Source: Marinobacter maritimus
GTDB lineage: Bacteria; Pseudomonadota; Gammaproteobacteria; Pseudomonadales; Oleiphilaceae
Direction: 5' to 3'
Length of the DNA stretch: 64,000 nucleotides
Assembly: GCF_007671675.1 (NCBI RefSeq)
Contig: NZ_VCGW01000001.1
Coordinates: forward strand, 1,302,001-1,366,000
Below the pieces are notes generated by a model. It saw only the letters and a list, made by a program, of their open reading frames with translations. It ran no database searches and had not been told where the DNA came from. Shown here piece after piece: positions 1 to 9,120 of this stretch (its first letter is position 1; each line of letters opens with the position of its first letter). Made by a program: the position numbers and the translations under genes.

Positions 1-858
1 CACCAATGCTGTGACCCATCTCAAAAGACCGCAGCGACCAAGCTGGCAATGGATGGATTTGAGGACGCAGTGTTCGACATGTTCAAAGAGGAATGGCAAA
101 GGCAACGTGCTGACTCGATGCCACGCTGCTTGGCTATCGTGGACGATTCACCGGAAACCCAGTTTATGTTTCCCGAATTTCAGCTGGCCCAGCAGCTGCT
201 CCAGGCCAGAGGCATTGATACCCTGATACTCGATCCATCGGAGCTTGAATATATCGGTGGTGCATTGACCGCAAAGGGCAAGCGCGTCGATATGGTGTAT
301 AACCGGCTGGTGGATTTTGCATTAGACGCCCCGGCTCATGAGGCGGTAAGACACGCGTATCTCGACGGCGCAGTGGTGGTAACACCCAACCCCCGTGCGC
401 ATGCTCTTATGGCCGACAAACGAAATCTGATCCTGCTGTCCGACCCGCCAACCTTGCGCAGTTGGGGACTCAGTGAAGAGGAAGCCGGATATCTGGAGAG
501 CGCCGTGCCCAAGACCCGCCTGGTTTCAGCAAGTGACGCTGCGGAACTGTGGAGTGCCCGGCGTGAATTGTTTTTCAAGCCGGTTGCTGGCCACGGAAGT
601 AAGGGTGTTTATCGGGGCAACAAGTTGACCCGACGCGTGTTCGAAAACATTCTGGAGGGCGACTATATTGCGCAGAATTTCGTTTCTGCGGGGGAACGAA
701 CCATGAGAGTTGACGGCACCGTAACCACGAGAAAGGTCGACATTCGACTTTACACCTACGCCGGAAAAAGTTTGCTTGTCGCTGCACGTGTGTACCAGGG
801 CCAGACCACCAACTTTCGTACGCCCGGTGGTGGCTTCGCGCCGGTTTTTCAGGTGTGA
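1..858 (+). CDS. ATP-grasp family protein (3' part)
   Basis: The reading frame is open from the first base of the window, so the gene probably begins upstream; an ATG at 49 is the first internal candidate start. The C-terminal half looks like a circularly permuted ATP-grasp or glutathionylspermidine-synthase-like ligase. It has a FKPVAGHGSKGVYRG nucleotide-binding stretch (about residue 193 counted from base 49), a VDIRLYTY strand and a final RTPGGGFAPVF motif typical of the metal and ATP site. Such enzymes join a carboxylate to an amine using ATP, but the substrate cannot be told. The protein is cytoplasmic, with no signal peptide or membrane segment visible. It is followed by a 219-bp non-coding gap. 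Confidence 0.7.
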   Translation, partial: HQCCDPSQKTAATKLAMDGFEDAVFDMFKEEWQRQRADSMPRCLAIVDDSPETQFMFPEFQLAQQLLQARGIDTLILDPSELEYIGGALTAKGKRVDMVYNRLVDFALDAPAHEAVRHAYLDGAVVVTPNPRAHALMADKRNLILLSDPPTLRSWGLSEEEAGYLESAVPKTRLVSASDAAELWSARRELFFKPVAGHGSKGVYRGNKLTRRVFENILEGDYIAQNFVSAGERTMRVDGTVTTRKVDIRLYTYAGKSLLVAARVYQGQTTNFRTPGGGFAPVFQV

Positions 859-1077
859 TTGTCTACCTTTCTGCTTCTCTAGCTCTCACCCATCACATCA
901 AGTGAGGTCATTACGAATTCAGCCCCGATTGTGCAGCGTTTAGAGCTAAATGCCGGGATATAGTCGTCCAAAGGTGATTGATCTATGAACAAGGGCGCCT
1001 ATACTTTCTGAACTCAAACCGGGCGGAGCTTCCGGCGCGGGAACATTGTTTGCGAATGCACTCAAAGGAGAGACCTT
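859..1077. other. Intergenic gap, no gene seen
   Basis: This non-coding stretch lies between the ATP-grasp gene and the DUF305 gene. I see no convincing ORF, hairpin or operator apart from the ribosome binding site AAAGGAGAG just before 1078. Confidence 0.6.
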
Positions 1078-1923
1078 ATGTCATATTGGCGCTTTTTCGG
1101 CATGATCGCCACCTCCACAATCGTAATGTTCGGTCTGATGTACGCAAATTCCTATGCATGGGAGCACCTGTACTACAGCGAGAGCCGTGTCTACATGGCG
1201 TTCTATATGGGCGCCGCAATGGCCGTCATCATGCTTTCCTTCATGCTGAGCATGTATTCAAACAAGATTGTTAACATCGCCATTTTTGCGGGGAGCGCTC
1301 TTCTATTTGCCAGCGCACTGTTTCTGTTCCGCAGTCAGGATTTCATCGAAGACAACGCGTGGATGAAGGCGATGATCCCGCACCACTCCATCGCGATCCT
1401 CACCTCGCGTCGGGCCGAAATCACCGATCCGCGGGTGGCGAAACTGGCCGAAGAAATCGTGCTGGCGCAGGATCGCGAGATTTCCGAGATGCGGTTCCTG
1501 ATTGAAGACATCGAACGCAATGGCAAAGCCGGTGCCGACGCTGCCCTTGGGAAACCGAACGAACAAGCTCGGGTGGAGACAGTAGCGGATGCGCTGGCGA
1601 CACCTGTTATTGCTGGCATTCGCCCAGCTCCGCTGACCGAGGCCGAAATCACCCGAGCTCTTGGCAGAGATGCGACTTGCCGCTTCCGGCGAGCTGTTGA
1701 CGCCGACCCAATTCTGGCGACGGTGGACGGACGTGGCGTTGCCAAGATTTCCGGCTCGCTGATCATGCTGGAAGGCGACAGGTCGATGATGGAGACTGAA
1801 GGTGTCCGTATGACACTGACGCCCCCGGAAACCGATGCGGGCGAAGGCGCCGATCTCATCTTTGATCTGATGACCGAACCGCCGTTGCGCGTAGGCTTCG
1901 ACGGCTACTGGACCTGCAATTGA
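1078..1923 (+). CDS. DUF305 domain membrane protein
   Basis: A 281-residue inner-membrane protein. Three hydrophobic segments lie at about residues 5-22, 36-55 and 65-83. They are followed by a DUF305-type four-helix segment (about 97-150) with the family's MKAMIPHHSIAI signature, whose paired histidines and methionines suit soft-metal binding. The last 110 residues form an extra domain I do not recognise. The start follows AAAGGAGAG with good spacing. DUF305 proteins are often found near copper or mercury resistance genes, which fits the Cu ATPase a few kb away. It is followed at once by the glutaredoxin-MauE gene, so the two are probably co-transcribed. The biochemical role of DUF305 is not settled. 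Confidence 0.8.
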   Translation: MSYWRFFGMIATSTIVMFGLMYANSYAWEHLYYSESRVYMAFYMGAAMAVIMLSFMLSMYSNKIVNIAIFAGSALLFASALFLFRSQDFIEDNAWMKAMIPHHSIAILTSRRAEITDPRVAKLAEEIVLAQDREISEMRFLIEDIERNGKAGADAALGKPNEQARVETVADALATPVIAGIRPAPLTEAEITRALGRDATCRFRRAVDADPILATVDGRGVAKISGSLIMLEGDRSMMETEGVRMTLTPPETDAGEGADLIFDLMTEPPLRVGFDGYWTCN

Positions 1924-1934
1924 AGGAGGCTGTG

Positions 1935-2690
1935 ATGCCCAGCGATACTCAAACAAAGAACGCCGTCTTGTACCGGATGGATATGCCCGGACACACCTGC
2001 CCTTATGGCCTGAAATCCAAGGACTTGCTGGAGCGTGAGGGCTTTGAGGTTGAGGATCATACTCTGGAGACTCGCGGAGATACCGACGCTTTCATGCGCG
2101 AGCATGGCGTCGAAACTACGCCACAGACTTTCATCGGTGATAAGCGGATCGGAGGCTATGAAGACCTGCAAGTCCATTTAGGCAAAAAGGATCCCGAGGC
2201 CGACGACACAACCTATGAGCCTGTTATCGCGCTGTTCTCGGTCGCGGCGCTGCTTGCACTGGCTTTCGCCTGGGTCGCCCTGCCATCGGTCTTCGCATGG
2301 CAGACGCTGGGCTGGTTCGTATCAATCTCCATGGTTTTGCTGGGGCTGCAGAAACTGAAGGATATTGAGAGCTTTTCGACGATGTTTCTGAACTACGACC
2401 TGCTGGCGAAGCGCTGGGTGCGCTATGGCTATGTCTATCCGTTCGTCGAGACAGGCGCCGGCCTTCTGATGACAGCAACAATCCTGCCATGGCTATCAAT
2501 TCCTGGCGCGCTTTTTATCGGTATCGTTGGTGCGGTGTCGGTCTTTAAAGCTGTCTACATCGACAAGCGCGAACTGAAGTGCGCCTGTGTCGGCGGCGAC
2601 AGCAACGTTCCTTTGGGCTTCGTTTCCCTGACCGAAAACCTGATGATGGTCGGCATGGCGGTAGTGATGACCATCGTGATTTTCACCTAG
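1935..2690 (+). CDS. Glutaredoxin-MauE fusion membrane protein
   Basis: 251 residues. The N-terminal 75 residues form a glutaredoxin-like thioredoxin fold, with CPYG as active site and a TPQTF cis-proline motif followed by IGGYEDL. The rest is a MauE/DoxX-like four-helix membrane domain containing a CACVGG cysteine pair near its end. I chose ATG 1935 because AAGGAGG sits seven bases before it; the upstream in-frame TTG at 1920 overlaps the end of the DUF305 gene. MauE domains pass electrons or disulfides across the inner membrane, so a periplasm-facing redox role is likely. The active site has only one cysteine, which points to a monothiol mechanism. Confidence 0.8.
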   Translation: MPSDTQTKNAVLYRMDMPGHTCPYGLKSKDLLEREGFEVEDHTLETRGDTDAFMREHGVETTPQTFIGDKRIGGYEDLQVHLGKKDPEADDTTYEPVIALFSVAALLALAFAWVALPSVFAWQTLGWFVSISMVLLGLQKLKDIESFSTMFLNYDLLAKRWVRYGYVYPFVETGAGLLMTATILPWLSIPGALFIGIVGAVSVFKAVYIDKRELKCACVGGDSNVPLGFVSLTENLMMVGMAVVMTIVIFT

Positions 2691-2736
2691 TGCCGCTCTT
2701 CCGGCCGCGGCGCCGTCATCCAGACGCGAGCAACCG

Positions 2737-3177
2737 ATGATTGTGGCGATTGTGCTGGCGGCGATTCTGATCGCCGTCTGCACTGCAATACATTACGGCG
2801 CGCTGCGGTTCGCCTCACAGTTCGTGACGCCATCCCGTCATCCGGGACACTGTCTTGCCGTGGCGGTCGCCGCGATCGTGCTTGCCCACACGTCCGAGGC
2901 ACTGCTCTATGCGGCCGCCTTCTGGGTTGCCGCGCAGGATCTGCACGTCGGCGACCTCGTGTCGTCTGCATCTAACGACGGCACCCCCCTCACCTTTATG
3001 GACTACTTTTACTTCTCGCTGGTCAATTTCACGACGCTCGGGCGGGGCGATCTCACACCGGCTGGACACTTTCGATTCTTAACCGCGATGGAGGCCTTTC
3101 ACGGCTTTCTGCTGATCACGGCATCCGGGGCCTTCGTTCTGCAGATCATGGGCGGCAAAAAACCATTCGCAAGCTAG
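2737..3177 (+). CDS. Two-TM ion channel-like protein
   Basis: 146 residues with a layout of transmembrane helix, pore loop and transmembrane helix, as in the Ion_trans_2 family. The N-terminal helix pair is at about 1-25 and 40-60, the pore region at 86-110, and the last helix at 118-140. The filter region reads TTLGRGD where potassium channels have T(V/L)GYGD, so residue 103 is arginine in place of the filter tyrosine. No RCK or cyclic-nucleotide domain follows. The gene lies 46 bp after the glutaredoxin-MauE gene and is probably in the same transcript. Whether it conducts ions is uncertain because of the altered filter. Confidence 0.75.
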   Translation: MIVAIVLAAILIAVCTAIHYGALRFASQFVTPSRHPGHCLAVAVAAIVLAHTSEALLYAAAFWVAAQDLHVGDLVSSASNDGTPLTFMDYFYFSLVNFTTLGRGDLTPAGHFRFLTAMEAFHGFLLITASGAFVLQIMGGKKPFAS

Positions 3178-3298
3178 CAAAGCGCTATCCTCAAAATTTA
3201 CTGAGTTCCGAGCAAGAAACGATTACGACTCATCAACTCGGTAAGCTGTTATTTAATTTTAGGTGTGATTGTTTGATTCTAAATCAGTGCGTATTAGG

Positions 3299-4888
3299 TC
3301 ATGCTCTTGCATCATCTGCCCCCGTCCATGGTTCAGCAGCCCGACTGTGCTTACAGCCCTCTCTGGGTGCCGCCAATGGCTCACTTCGTAACGCCTTCAA
3401 CAGGCCGGCTACCATAACCACAATAACCAGCGAAAATGGCAAAGCCGCAAGTATGACCGCATCCTGAAGGACAGCAATGCCACCTGCCACCAGTAAAACA
3501 GCCGTCAGCACACCGTTACCAATGGCCCAGCCTGCTCTTGATACTTTGGGGGGCTCAAGTTGCCCTCCGGATAAGATAATATTGATCACTAATGCCCCGG
3601 AATCCGCTGATGTCACAAAGTAAACGCTGATAAGTAGCGTCGCGACGAAGCCCATAACAAACTGCACAAAATCGGGCGTTTGCAGATGCTCAATCGTAGC
3701 AAAAAGCGCATAAGCGACATCTTTATTGACTGCATCGACAATGCCGCCGCCACTAAAGAGTTCGCTGTGAAGTGCGGTTCCCCCCATCACCGAAATCCAT
3801 ACAAAGGTTACCAGCGTCGGCAGCAGGAGAACGCCAAACACAAACTCTCTCAGGGTGCGTCCGCGGGAAATTCGGGCAATAAACAGACCCACGAAAGGCG
3901 ACCAAGCCAACCACCATCCCCAGAAAAACACGGTCCAGGCCGACTGCCAGCTTCCCGGTTCATTAGCGCCAACATAAAATGTCATGAGCAACAGATTGTC
4001 CAGGTAGCCGCCGATTTCCTGCACGAACAGCCCCACCATATAGTCAAAAGGACCAATCACCACAAAAGCGGCAAGTAAAACCAGCGTTAGCCAGAGATTC
4101 AGCTCGCTCAATACCTTTACGCCCCTCCTCACCCCGGACACCACCGAAATCGTCGCGATCAAAGTAACCACTACAACCACCGACAACTCTACCCAAAGCG
4201 ACGATTCTATAGAAAATAACCACTTGAGACCGGTTCCGGTCTGGCGGGCACCCAGTCCAAGTGTTGTTGCCAGGCCAAAAACGGTGGCAAAAACAGAGAG
4301 CGTATCCACCATATGTCCCCAAAAACCAAAGATCTTTTCGCCGATAAACGGGTACAAAGCGGATCTTGGAGCCAGGGGAAGGTCATGCCGATAACTAAAG
4401 TATCCGAACGTAATAGCCACCGCTGCGAAAATTGACCATCCATTCAGGCCCCAGTGGAAAAAAGACAGTTGAATTGCTGTCGATGCCGCTGCGGGAGTAT
4501 GGCCCTCTGGGCTAAAAGGATTTCCCTGGAAGTGCATAATTGGCTCTGCAATGCTCCAAAAGAGCAGCCCAACACCAGTGCCGGCGGCAAACAGCATGGC
4601 TAGCCAGGGGAAAAGCTGGTATTCCGGCTGTTCATCATCTTTACCAAGACGCACATTTTTGTAGCGCCCGAGTCCCAGCCAAAGAACAAAGGCCGTCAGA
4701 AATGCAACCAGTGCGACGTACCACCATCGCAGCAAGCCATCCACAGCCGAAGAAATATACGACAGTGCGCTCGCAAATTCGGATTGCCAGACAAGAGCCC
4801 CGACAAGGGTCAATCCAATTATAGCGATGCTGAGCAGTGAAGGGAGAATGGGCATCACTGGATGGCTGGCGCCTGTCAACTTCTGCAT
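3299..4888 (-). CDS. BCCT family transporter
   Basis: A betaine/carnitine/choline transporter of about 530 residues with twelve predicted membrane segments. The family's tryptophan-rich core is present: LLFWSIAEPIMHF (about residue 110) and GWWLAWSPFVGLFIARISRGRT (about 325-345). It imports a quaternary ammonium compatible solute with Na+ or H+, a common trait in marine bacteria. I chose ATG 4888; ATG 4921 is equally possible, and the longer frame from a TTG at 4954 has no support. No start has a strong ribosome binding site. The gene follows the D-2-hydroxyacid dehydrogenase by about 70 bp on the same strand. Substrate is not determined. Confidence 0.88.
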   Translation of the reverse strand: MQKLTGASHPVMPILPSLLSIAIIGLTLVGALVWQSEFASALSYISSAVDGLLRWWYVALVAFLTAFVLWLGLGRYKNVRLGKDDEQPEYQLFPWLAMLFAAGTGVGLLFWSIAEPIMHFQGNPFSPEGHTPAAASTAIQLSFFHWGLNGWSIFAAVAITFGYFSYRHDLPLAPRSALYPFIGEKIFGFWGHMVDTLSVFATVFGLATTLGLGARQTGTGLKWLFSIESSLWVELSVVVVVTLIATISVVSGVRRGVKVLSELNLWLTLVLLAAFVVIGPFDYMVGLFVQEIGGYLDNLLLMTFYVGANEPGSWQSAWTVFFWGWWLAWSPFVGLFIARISRGRTLREFVFGVLLLPTLVTFVWISVMGGTALHSELFSGGGIVDAVNKDVAYALFATIEHLQTPDFVQFVMGFVATLLISVYFVTSADSGALVINIILSGGQLEPPKVSRAGWAIGNGVLTAVLLVAGGIAVLQDAVILAALPFSLVIVVMVAGLLKALRSEPLAAPREGCKHSRAAEPWTGADDARA

Positions 4889-4957
4889 AAGGATTATTCC
4901 ATTTCTTAAGTTTGTTTCCATCCGAAAAATAACGATACTGGCTACCCCGACCAAACA

Positions 4958-5959
4958 TTAACTCACAACATTTTTCAAGCTTCGGTTCATGAAAGCGATG
5001 ATGTTATCGCCAGTGGTATAGATGATTCTCTCAACCGCTTCTTTAGTATTGAAAGCACTGTGTGGAGTTATAATGACGTTTCTCATATGCAGCAGAACAT
5101 GATTGGAAAATAACGTTTCCAGATCGTGTTTCTTGTCAAAGAACGAACGGATCAACTCCGCCTCTTCTCTTATGGATGGCTCGTCCGGTAAAACATCAAG
5201 GCCGGCGGCTGCCACTTTTCCATCCGCGAGTGCGCGCAGCAGAGCCTGGGTATCAACGATGGAGCCTCTGGCGGTATTAATAAGAACCACCCCATCCTTC
5301 ATGCAGGAAAACTCCCTGTCCGATAAAAGATGGTTAGTGGCTTTACTGCCCGGCACATGCAAAGTCAGGATATCGGACTTCTGCAAAAGACCATCCATAT
5401 CCATGTAAGATACGTTGTAACGGGCGGCAAACACCGCATCCGGCTTGGGATCGTAGGCTATTACGTTCAAGCCAAACCCTTGCGCAATCCTTGCGACCCG
5501 TTTTCCAATAGATCCGGTACCAACCACGCCCAGAGTTTTATTTTGCAGGTCGAAACCTTGTAAGCCTTTTTGCGAAAAATCTCCCTTACGGGTTCGGTTT
5601 ACCGCCTCGGGGATGCGATGGCTGATGGAAAGCAGTAAAGCGAAAACGTGTTCTGCTACGGTATGATCTCCATAGACAGGTACGTTACTGACAGGAATGC
5701 CATTCCGGGAACAGAATTCCATGTCGATGTGATCATAGCCGGTAGATCGAGTCGCTATGAAACTCAACGTCTCAAAGCATTCGAGCACAGAGCCGCTCAA
5801 TTCGGAGTGCACAAAGGGCGAGATAATATCTGCGTCTTTAAACTCATGGACATTTCCTCGCCGGAGCGGCTCTTCCGTGAAGACGATCTCGTGATCGCAA
5901 CAGATTTTCTGCAGGATATCGCATTCCCATTTCTCTGTTTCAAAAACCACTATCTTCAC
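4958..5959 (-). CDS. D-2-hydroxyacid dehydrogenase
   Basis: About 333 residues in the D-lactate dehydrogenase branch of the D-isomer 2-hydroxyacid dehydrogenases. The NAD-binding motif GTGSIGKRVARIA is at about 150. The catalytic set is complete: arginine in NTARGSIVD, glutamate in LPDEP and histidine in ITPHSAF. It would interconvert a 2-keto acid such as pyruvate with the D-hydroxy acid. There is no ATG start: GTG codons at 5965 and 5959 both follow GGAGGGG, and the second has the better spacing. It begins only 13 bp after the stop of the Cu ATPase, so the two are probably co-transcribed. D-lactate formation would fit a fermentative partner role for the nearby phosphoketolase. Confidence 0.88.
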   Translation of the reverse strand: MKIVVFETEKWECDILQKICCDHEIVFTEEPLRRGNVHEFKDADIISPFVHSELSGSVLECFETLSFIATRSTGYDHIDMEFCSRNGIPVSNVPVYGDHTVAEHVFALLLSISHRIPEAVNRTRKGDFSQKGLQGFDLQNKTLGVVGTGSIGKRVARIAQGFGLNVIAYDPKPDAVFAARYNVSYMDMDGLLQKSDILTLHVPGSKATNHLLSDREFSCMKDGVVLINTARGSIVDTQALLRALADGKVAAAGLDVLPDEPSIREEAELIRSFFDKKHDLETLFSNHVLLHMRNVIITPHSAFNTKEAVERIIYTTGDNIIAFMNRSLKNVVS

Positions 5960-5972
5960 GGTCACACCCCTC

Positions 5973-8351
5973 CTAGATTTTCTCGCGTCGTAAGCGTAAG
6001 GCGTTCATCACCACAGAGAGAGAAGACGCACTCATTGCAAAAGCGGCGAAAATCGGGCCTATCAGAATACCGGCAAAGGGATAGAGCACACCCGCAGCGA
6101 TGGGAACCCCTGCCCCGTTGTACACCAATGCAAAAAACAGGTTTTGCTTGATATTGCGCATCGTTGCAACGGAGAGTTTCCTTGCCCGGACAATCCCGTC
6201 CAGATTTCCCTTCACCAAAGTAAACCCAGCACTTTCAATGGCAACGTCTGCACCTGTCCCCATGGCGATACCCACATCCGCCTGAGCAAGAGCGGGCGCA
6301 TCGTTCACACCGTCCCCCGCCATGGCTACCTTTTTTCCCTGACTTTGAAGTTCGCTGATAATCCTGGCTTTGTCTTCTGGCAGGACATCCGCCCGGATTT
6401 CATCAATGCCTAACTTCGCGGCAACAGCCTTGGCAGTTCGCTCGTTATCACCGGTTGCCATAATAATTCGGAAACCCAGTTCATGAAGCGCCTGCAGCGC
6501 TGCCGGAGTTGTTTCTTTGACCGGATCAGCTACGCTGACGAGGCCCGCTACCGCACCATCCAATACGACGAACATCACTGTTTCACCTTCGTCTCGTCGG
6601 GTGTTGGCAACCTCAACCAGATGGCCACCATCCAGTCCCAGCTCCTCCAGCATTTTGGCGTTCCCCAGTGCCACCGGCTTGCCGTCAACCACACCTTTGA
6701 CGCCCTTCCCGGTTACGGCCTCAAAATCGTCGGCTTTACCGAGGTCGACATTACGCGCTTCGGCACCAGCTACAATCGCTTCCGCCAGAGGATGCTCAGA
6801 GCCCCTCTCCAGCGTGCCCGCCAGGCGCAGAACCTCTGCCTCTTCATGGCCCGACTCTGGCAACACCGCGACGAGCTTGGGTTTGCCTTCCGTCAAGGTG
6901 CCGGTTTTGTCGACAATCAACGTATCAACCTTGGCAAAGCGCTCCAGGGCTTCTGCATTCTTTATAAGCACGCCCAATTGTGCTCCACGCCCCGTCGCGG
7001 TCATGATTGACATGGGGGTTGCAAGCCCCAAGGCGCACGGGCAGGCAATAATCAATACAGCAACCGCCGATACCAATGCATAGGAGAGCGCCGGCGCTGG
7101 CCCCCAGATCGCCCATGCGATAAAAGACAGCACTGCGATCCCAATAACGGCCGGTACGAATTTGCCGGCCACCATGTCGGCAAACTTCTGGATTGGGGCT
7201 CGACTCCGCTGGGCATTGGCGACCATTTCGACAATTTGGCTCAGCATGGTATCCGCTCCCACCCGAGTGGCTTCCATGACGAAGCTGCCCGTACCATTAA
7301 TCGTGGCGCCAGTGACCTTCTCACCTGCTACCTTTTCCACGGGCAGCGGCTCGCCGGAAATCATGGATTCATCGATCGACGACCGGCCTTCGACAAGCAC
7401 ACCGTCTACCGGCACTTTATCGCCAGGGCGCACACGCAGGTGGTCGCCAACTTGTACATCTTCAAGGGGAACCTCTGCCTCGGTACCATCGGGTTTGATC
7501 AGTCGTGCGGTTTTGGCAGCCATATCGAGCAGAGCGCGGATGGCCTTTCCAGTGCCTTCCCGGGCTCGAAGTTCCATCACCTGGCCCAGCAAAACTAGTG
7601 TGACGATAACGGCGGCCGCTTCAAAATAGACTCCCACGTGACCGCCCGCTCCGCGGAAACCGGCCGGAAATATGCCCGGCGCCAGCACTGCAACGATGCT
7701 GAAAATATAGGCTGCACCCACGCCCATACCAATCAGGCTAAACATGTTCAGATTCATGGTTCGAAACGAATTATAGCCACGAGTAAAGAACGGCCAACCC
7801 GACCAGAGAATCACCGGTGTCGCAAGGATCAACTCAATCCACTGCGACATGCGCTCACCAAAAAAATCGCGAACTGCCATGATGCCGACGAACGGGGCCA
7901 TGGTCAGAATCAGCAACGGTATTGAAAACACCAGTGCGACCCAGAAACGGCGAGTGAAATCTATAAGTTCCGGGTTGGGGCCGTCATCACCCACTGCGGC
8001 AGATTCAACCTCCAATCCCATTCCACAAAGCGGGCAGGCCCCGGGCTTGACTTGGCGGACTTGGGGGTGCATGGGGCAGGTGTAGACCGTTCCCTCATAA
8101 CCGGCGGGCACCTTGTTGTACTTAAGGTCATCGCCCGACGCCTTGGTGTCGCTACCAGAATGGTGATGGCAAGCATGATCAGAATGCACTGTGCTACCAA
8201 CATCTTCTAATGGAACAAGATGCATCCCACACTTTGGGCAATCCCCAGGCTCGTCCGAGACCACTTCCGGGTGCATCGGACAGGTGTATTGTGTGGCGAC
8301 CGGGCTGGACACTGACGCCCCGGAGCCGGCGGTGTGATTTTTTGAGGACAT
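5973..8351 (-). CDS. Heavy-metal (Cu) P1B-type ATPase
   Basis: 792 residues, full length. Two N-terminal YTCPMHP heavy-metal-binding modules, each with a CPxCGM knuckle, lie at about residues 22-50 and 90-118, joined by a His-rich linker. Eight transmembrane helices follow, with the metal-transport motif CPC at about 435, the phosphorylation motif DKTGTLT at about 480 and a [10 protein letters not shown] hinge. This is a CopA/SilP-like pump exporting Cu+ or Ag+ from the cytoplasm. AAGGAT lies before the ATG. It leads a group with the dehydrogenase and BCCT genes. It resembles the second ATPase at 20114 but lacks that protein's YHS domain, and it is too diverged for a recent duplication. Confidence 0.93.
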   Translation of the reverse strand: MSSKNHTAGSGASVSSPVATQYTCPMHPEVVSDEPGDCPKCGMHLVPLEDVGSTVHSDHACHHHSGSDTKASGDDLKYNKVPAGYEGTVYTCPMHPQVRQVKPGACPLCGMGLEVESAAVGDDGPNPELIDFTRRFWVALVFSIPLLILTMAPFVGIMAVRDFFGERMSQWIELILATPVILWSGWPFFTRGYNSFRTMNLNMFSLIGMGVGAAYIFSIVAVLAPGIFPAGFRGAGGHVGVYFEAAAVIVTLVLLGQVMELRAREGTGKAIRALLDMAAKTARLIKPDGTEAEVPLEDVQVGDHLRVRPGDKVPVDGVLVEGRSSIDESMISGEPLPVEKVAGEKVTGATINGTGSFVMEATRVGADTMLSQIVEMVANAQRSRAPIQKFADMVAGKFVPAVIGIAVLSFIAWAIWGPAPALSYALVSAVAVLIIACPCALGLATPMSIMTATGRGAQLGVLIKNAEALERFAKVDTLIVDKTGTLTEGKPKLVAVLPESGHEEAEVLRLAGTLERGSEHPLAEAIVAGAEARNVDLGKADDFEAVTGKGVKGVVDGKPVALGNAKMLEELGLDGGHLVEVANTRRDEGETVMFVVLDGAVAGLVSVADPVKETTPAALQALHELGFRIIMATGDNERTAKAVAAKLGIDEIRADVLPEDKARIISELQSQGKKVAMAGDGVNDAPALAQADVGIAMGTGADVAIESAGFTLVKGNLDGIVRARKLSVATMRNIKQNLFFALVYNGAGVPIAAGVLYPFAGILIGPIFAAFAMSASSLSVVMNALRLRREKI

Positions 8352-8450
8352 AATTCGACTATCCTTTTGATTATCATCTTCAATTGAGCAATTGACGTTT
8401 AAGATTTTTTGCCTGAGACAAACAGATCGAGCCGTGCGTGGATCCGGGTC

Positions 8451-9116
8451 TTATGTATCGTTGTCACTCCTGTCCCGAGAAGCAGCTGCGAGTTGGCGCC
8501 ACTGTCCCCAGCGAGGAATGAACATCGGTACCTGCTGTTGATAGACTCGGTATTCTTCACCAAACTGCTTCAGTACATGTTGCTCCTCGCGTCGAGCCAG
8601 CCATGTGTAAACAAGGACAATGACTGGAAACAGGCCAATCGAGAACAGCGTTGGCCAATGCACCACACCTTCGCCAAACAGGGCAATGAACAGCCCCGTG
8701 TACTGCGGATGTCGTACGTACGCATACAACCCGTCTGTGACCAGACGATTTTCCCCGCGAGCCTTGTGAACCTGGCGCCACCCCTGAATGAAAAGTCCGA
8801 TCCCGGTAAAGGCAAGTGCATAACCAAGCAGCATTGAGACCATCATGCCGGTTTCGCCTAGCCCTACCAGGGTCGACCATAAGCTGGCGCTCATATATTC
8901 GCTGTCCAGACCGAAAAAACGCACCAACAGATAGATAGTGAGCGGAAAGCCGTACATTTCGGCATAAAGTGCAATAATAAAGGCCTGCACCACCCCGGCA
9001 CCCGCCCACTCCCGCCAATTCTTCGGGGCGAAATAACGATAGAAAAACCAGGACACCAATACGATAACGATCAGTGTGATGCCCCAGGCTCCAGCGTGAT
9101 TGAACGATTCATTCAT
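8451..9116 (-). CDS. Isoprenylcysteine methyltransferase-like membrane protein
   Basis: 221 residues with about five hydrophobic segments and the C-terminal ICMT/PEMT motif: VRHPQYTG at about 150, then RREEQHVLKQFGEEYRVY. These enzymes use S-adenosylmethionine at the membrane face; bacterial members act on unknown lipids or small thiol acceptors. I use ATG 9116, giving a start MNESF; the longer frame runs into the phosphoketolase gene. The start lies 4 bp after the phosphoketolase stop, so translation is probably coupled and the gene is the last of the phosphoketolase operon. The substrate cannot be told. Confidence 0.75.
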   Translation of the reverse strand: MNESFNHAGAWGITLIVIVLVSWFFYRYFAPKNWREWAGAGVVQAFIIALYAEMYGFPLTIYLLVRFFGLDSEYMSASLWSTLVGLGETGMMVSMLLGYALAFTGIGLFIQGWRQVHKARGENRLVTDGLYAYVRHPQYTGLFIALFGEGVVHWPTLFSIGLFPVIVLVYTWLARREEQHVLKQFGEEYRVYQQQVPMFIPRWGQWRQLAAASRDRSDNDT

Positions 9117-9120
9117 GATT

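Noticed and set aside
978..1274. 98-codon plus-strand frame overlapping the DUF305 start
   Set aside because: Overlaps the better-supported gene in another frame, with no motif.
1303..1956. Long minus-strand frame across the DUF305 gene
   Set aside because: Complement of a well-supported gene with a clear ribosome binding site; arginine- and histidine-rich composition typical of a shadow frame.
8367..8380. TTGATTATCATCTT as an FNR site before the first Cu ATPase
   Set aside because: Only eight of ten positions match, and it overlaps the ribosome binding region 16 bp from the start.
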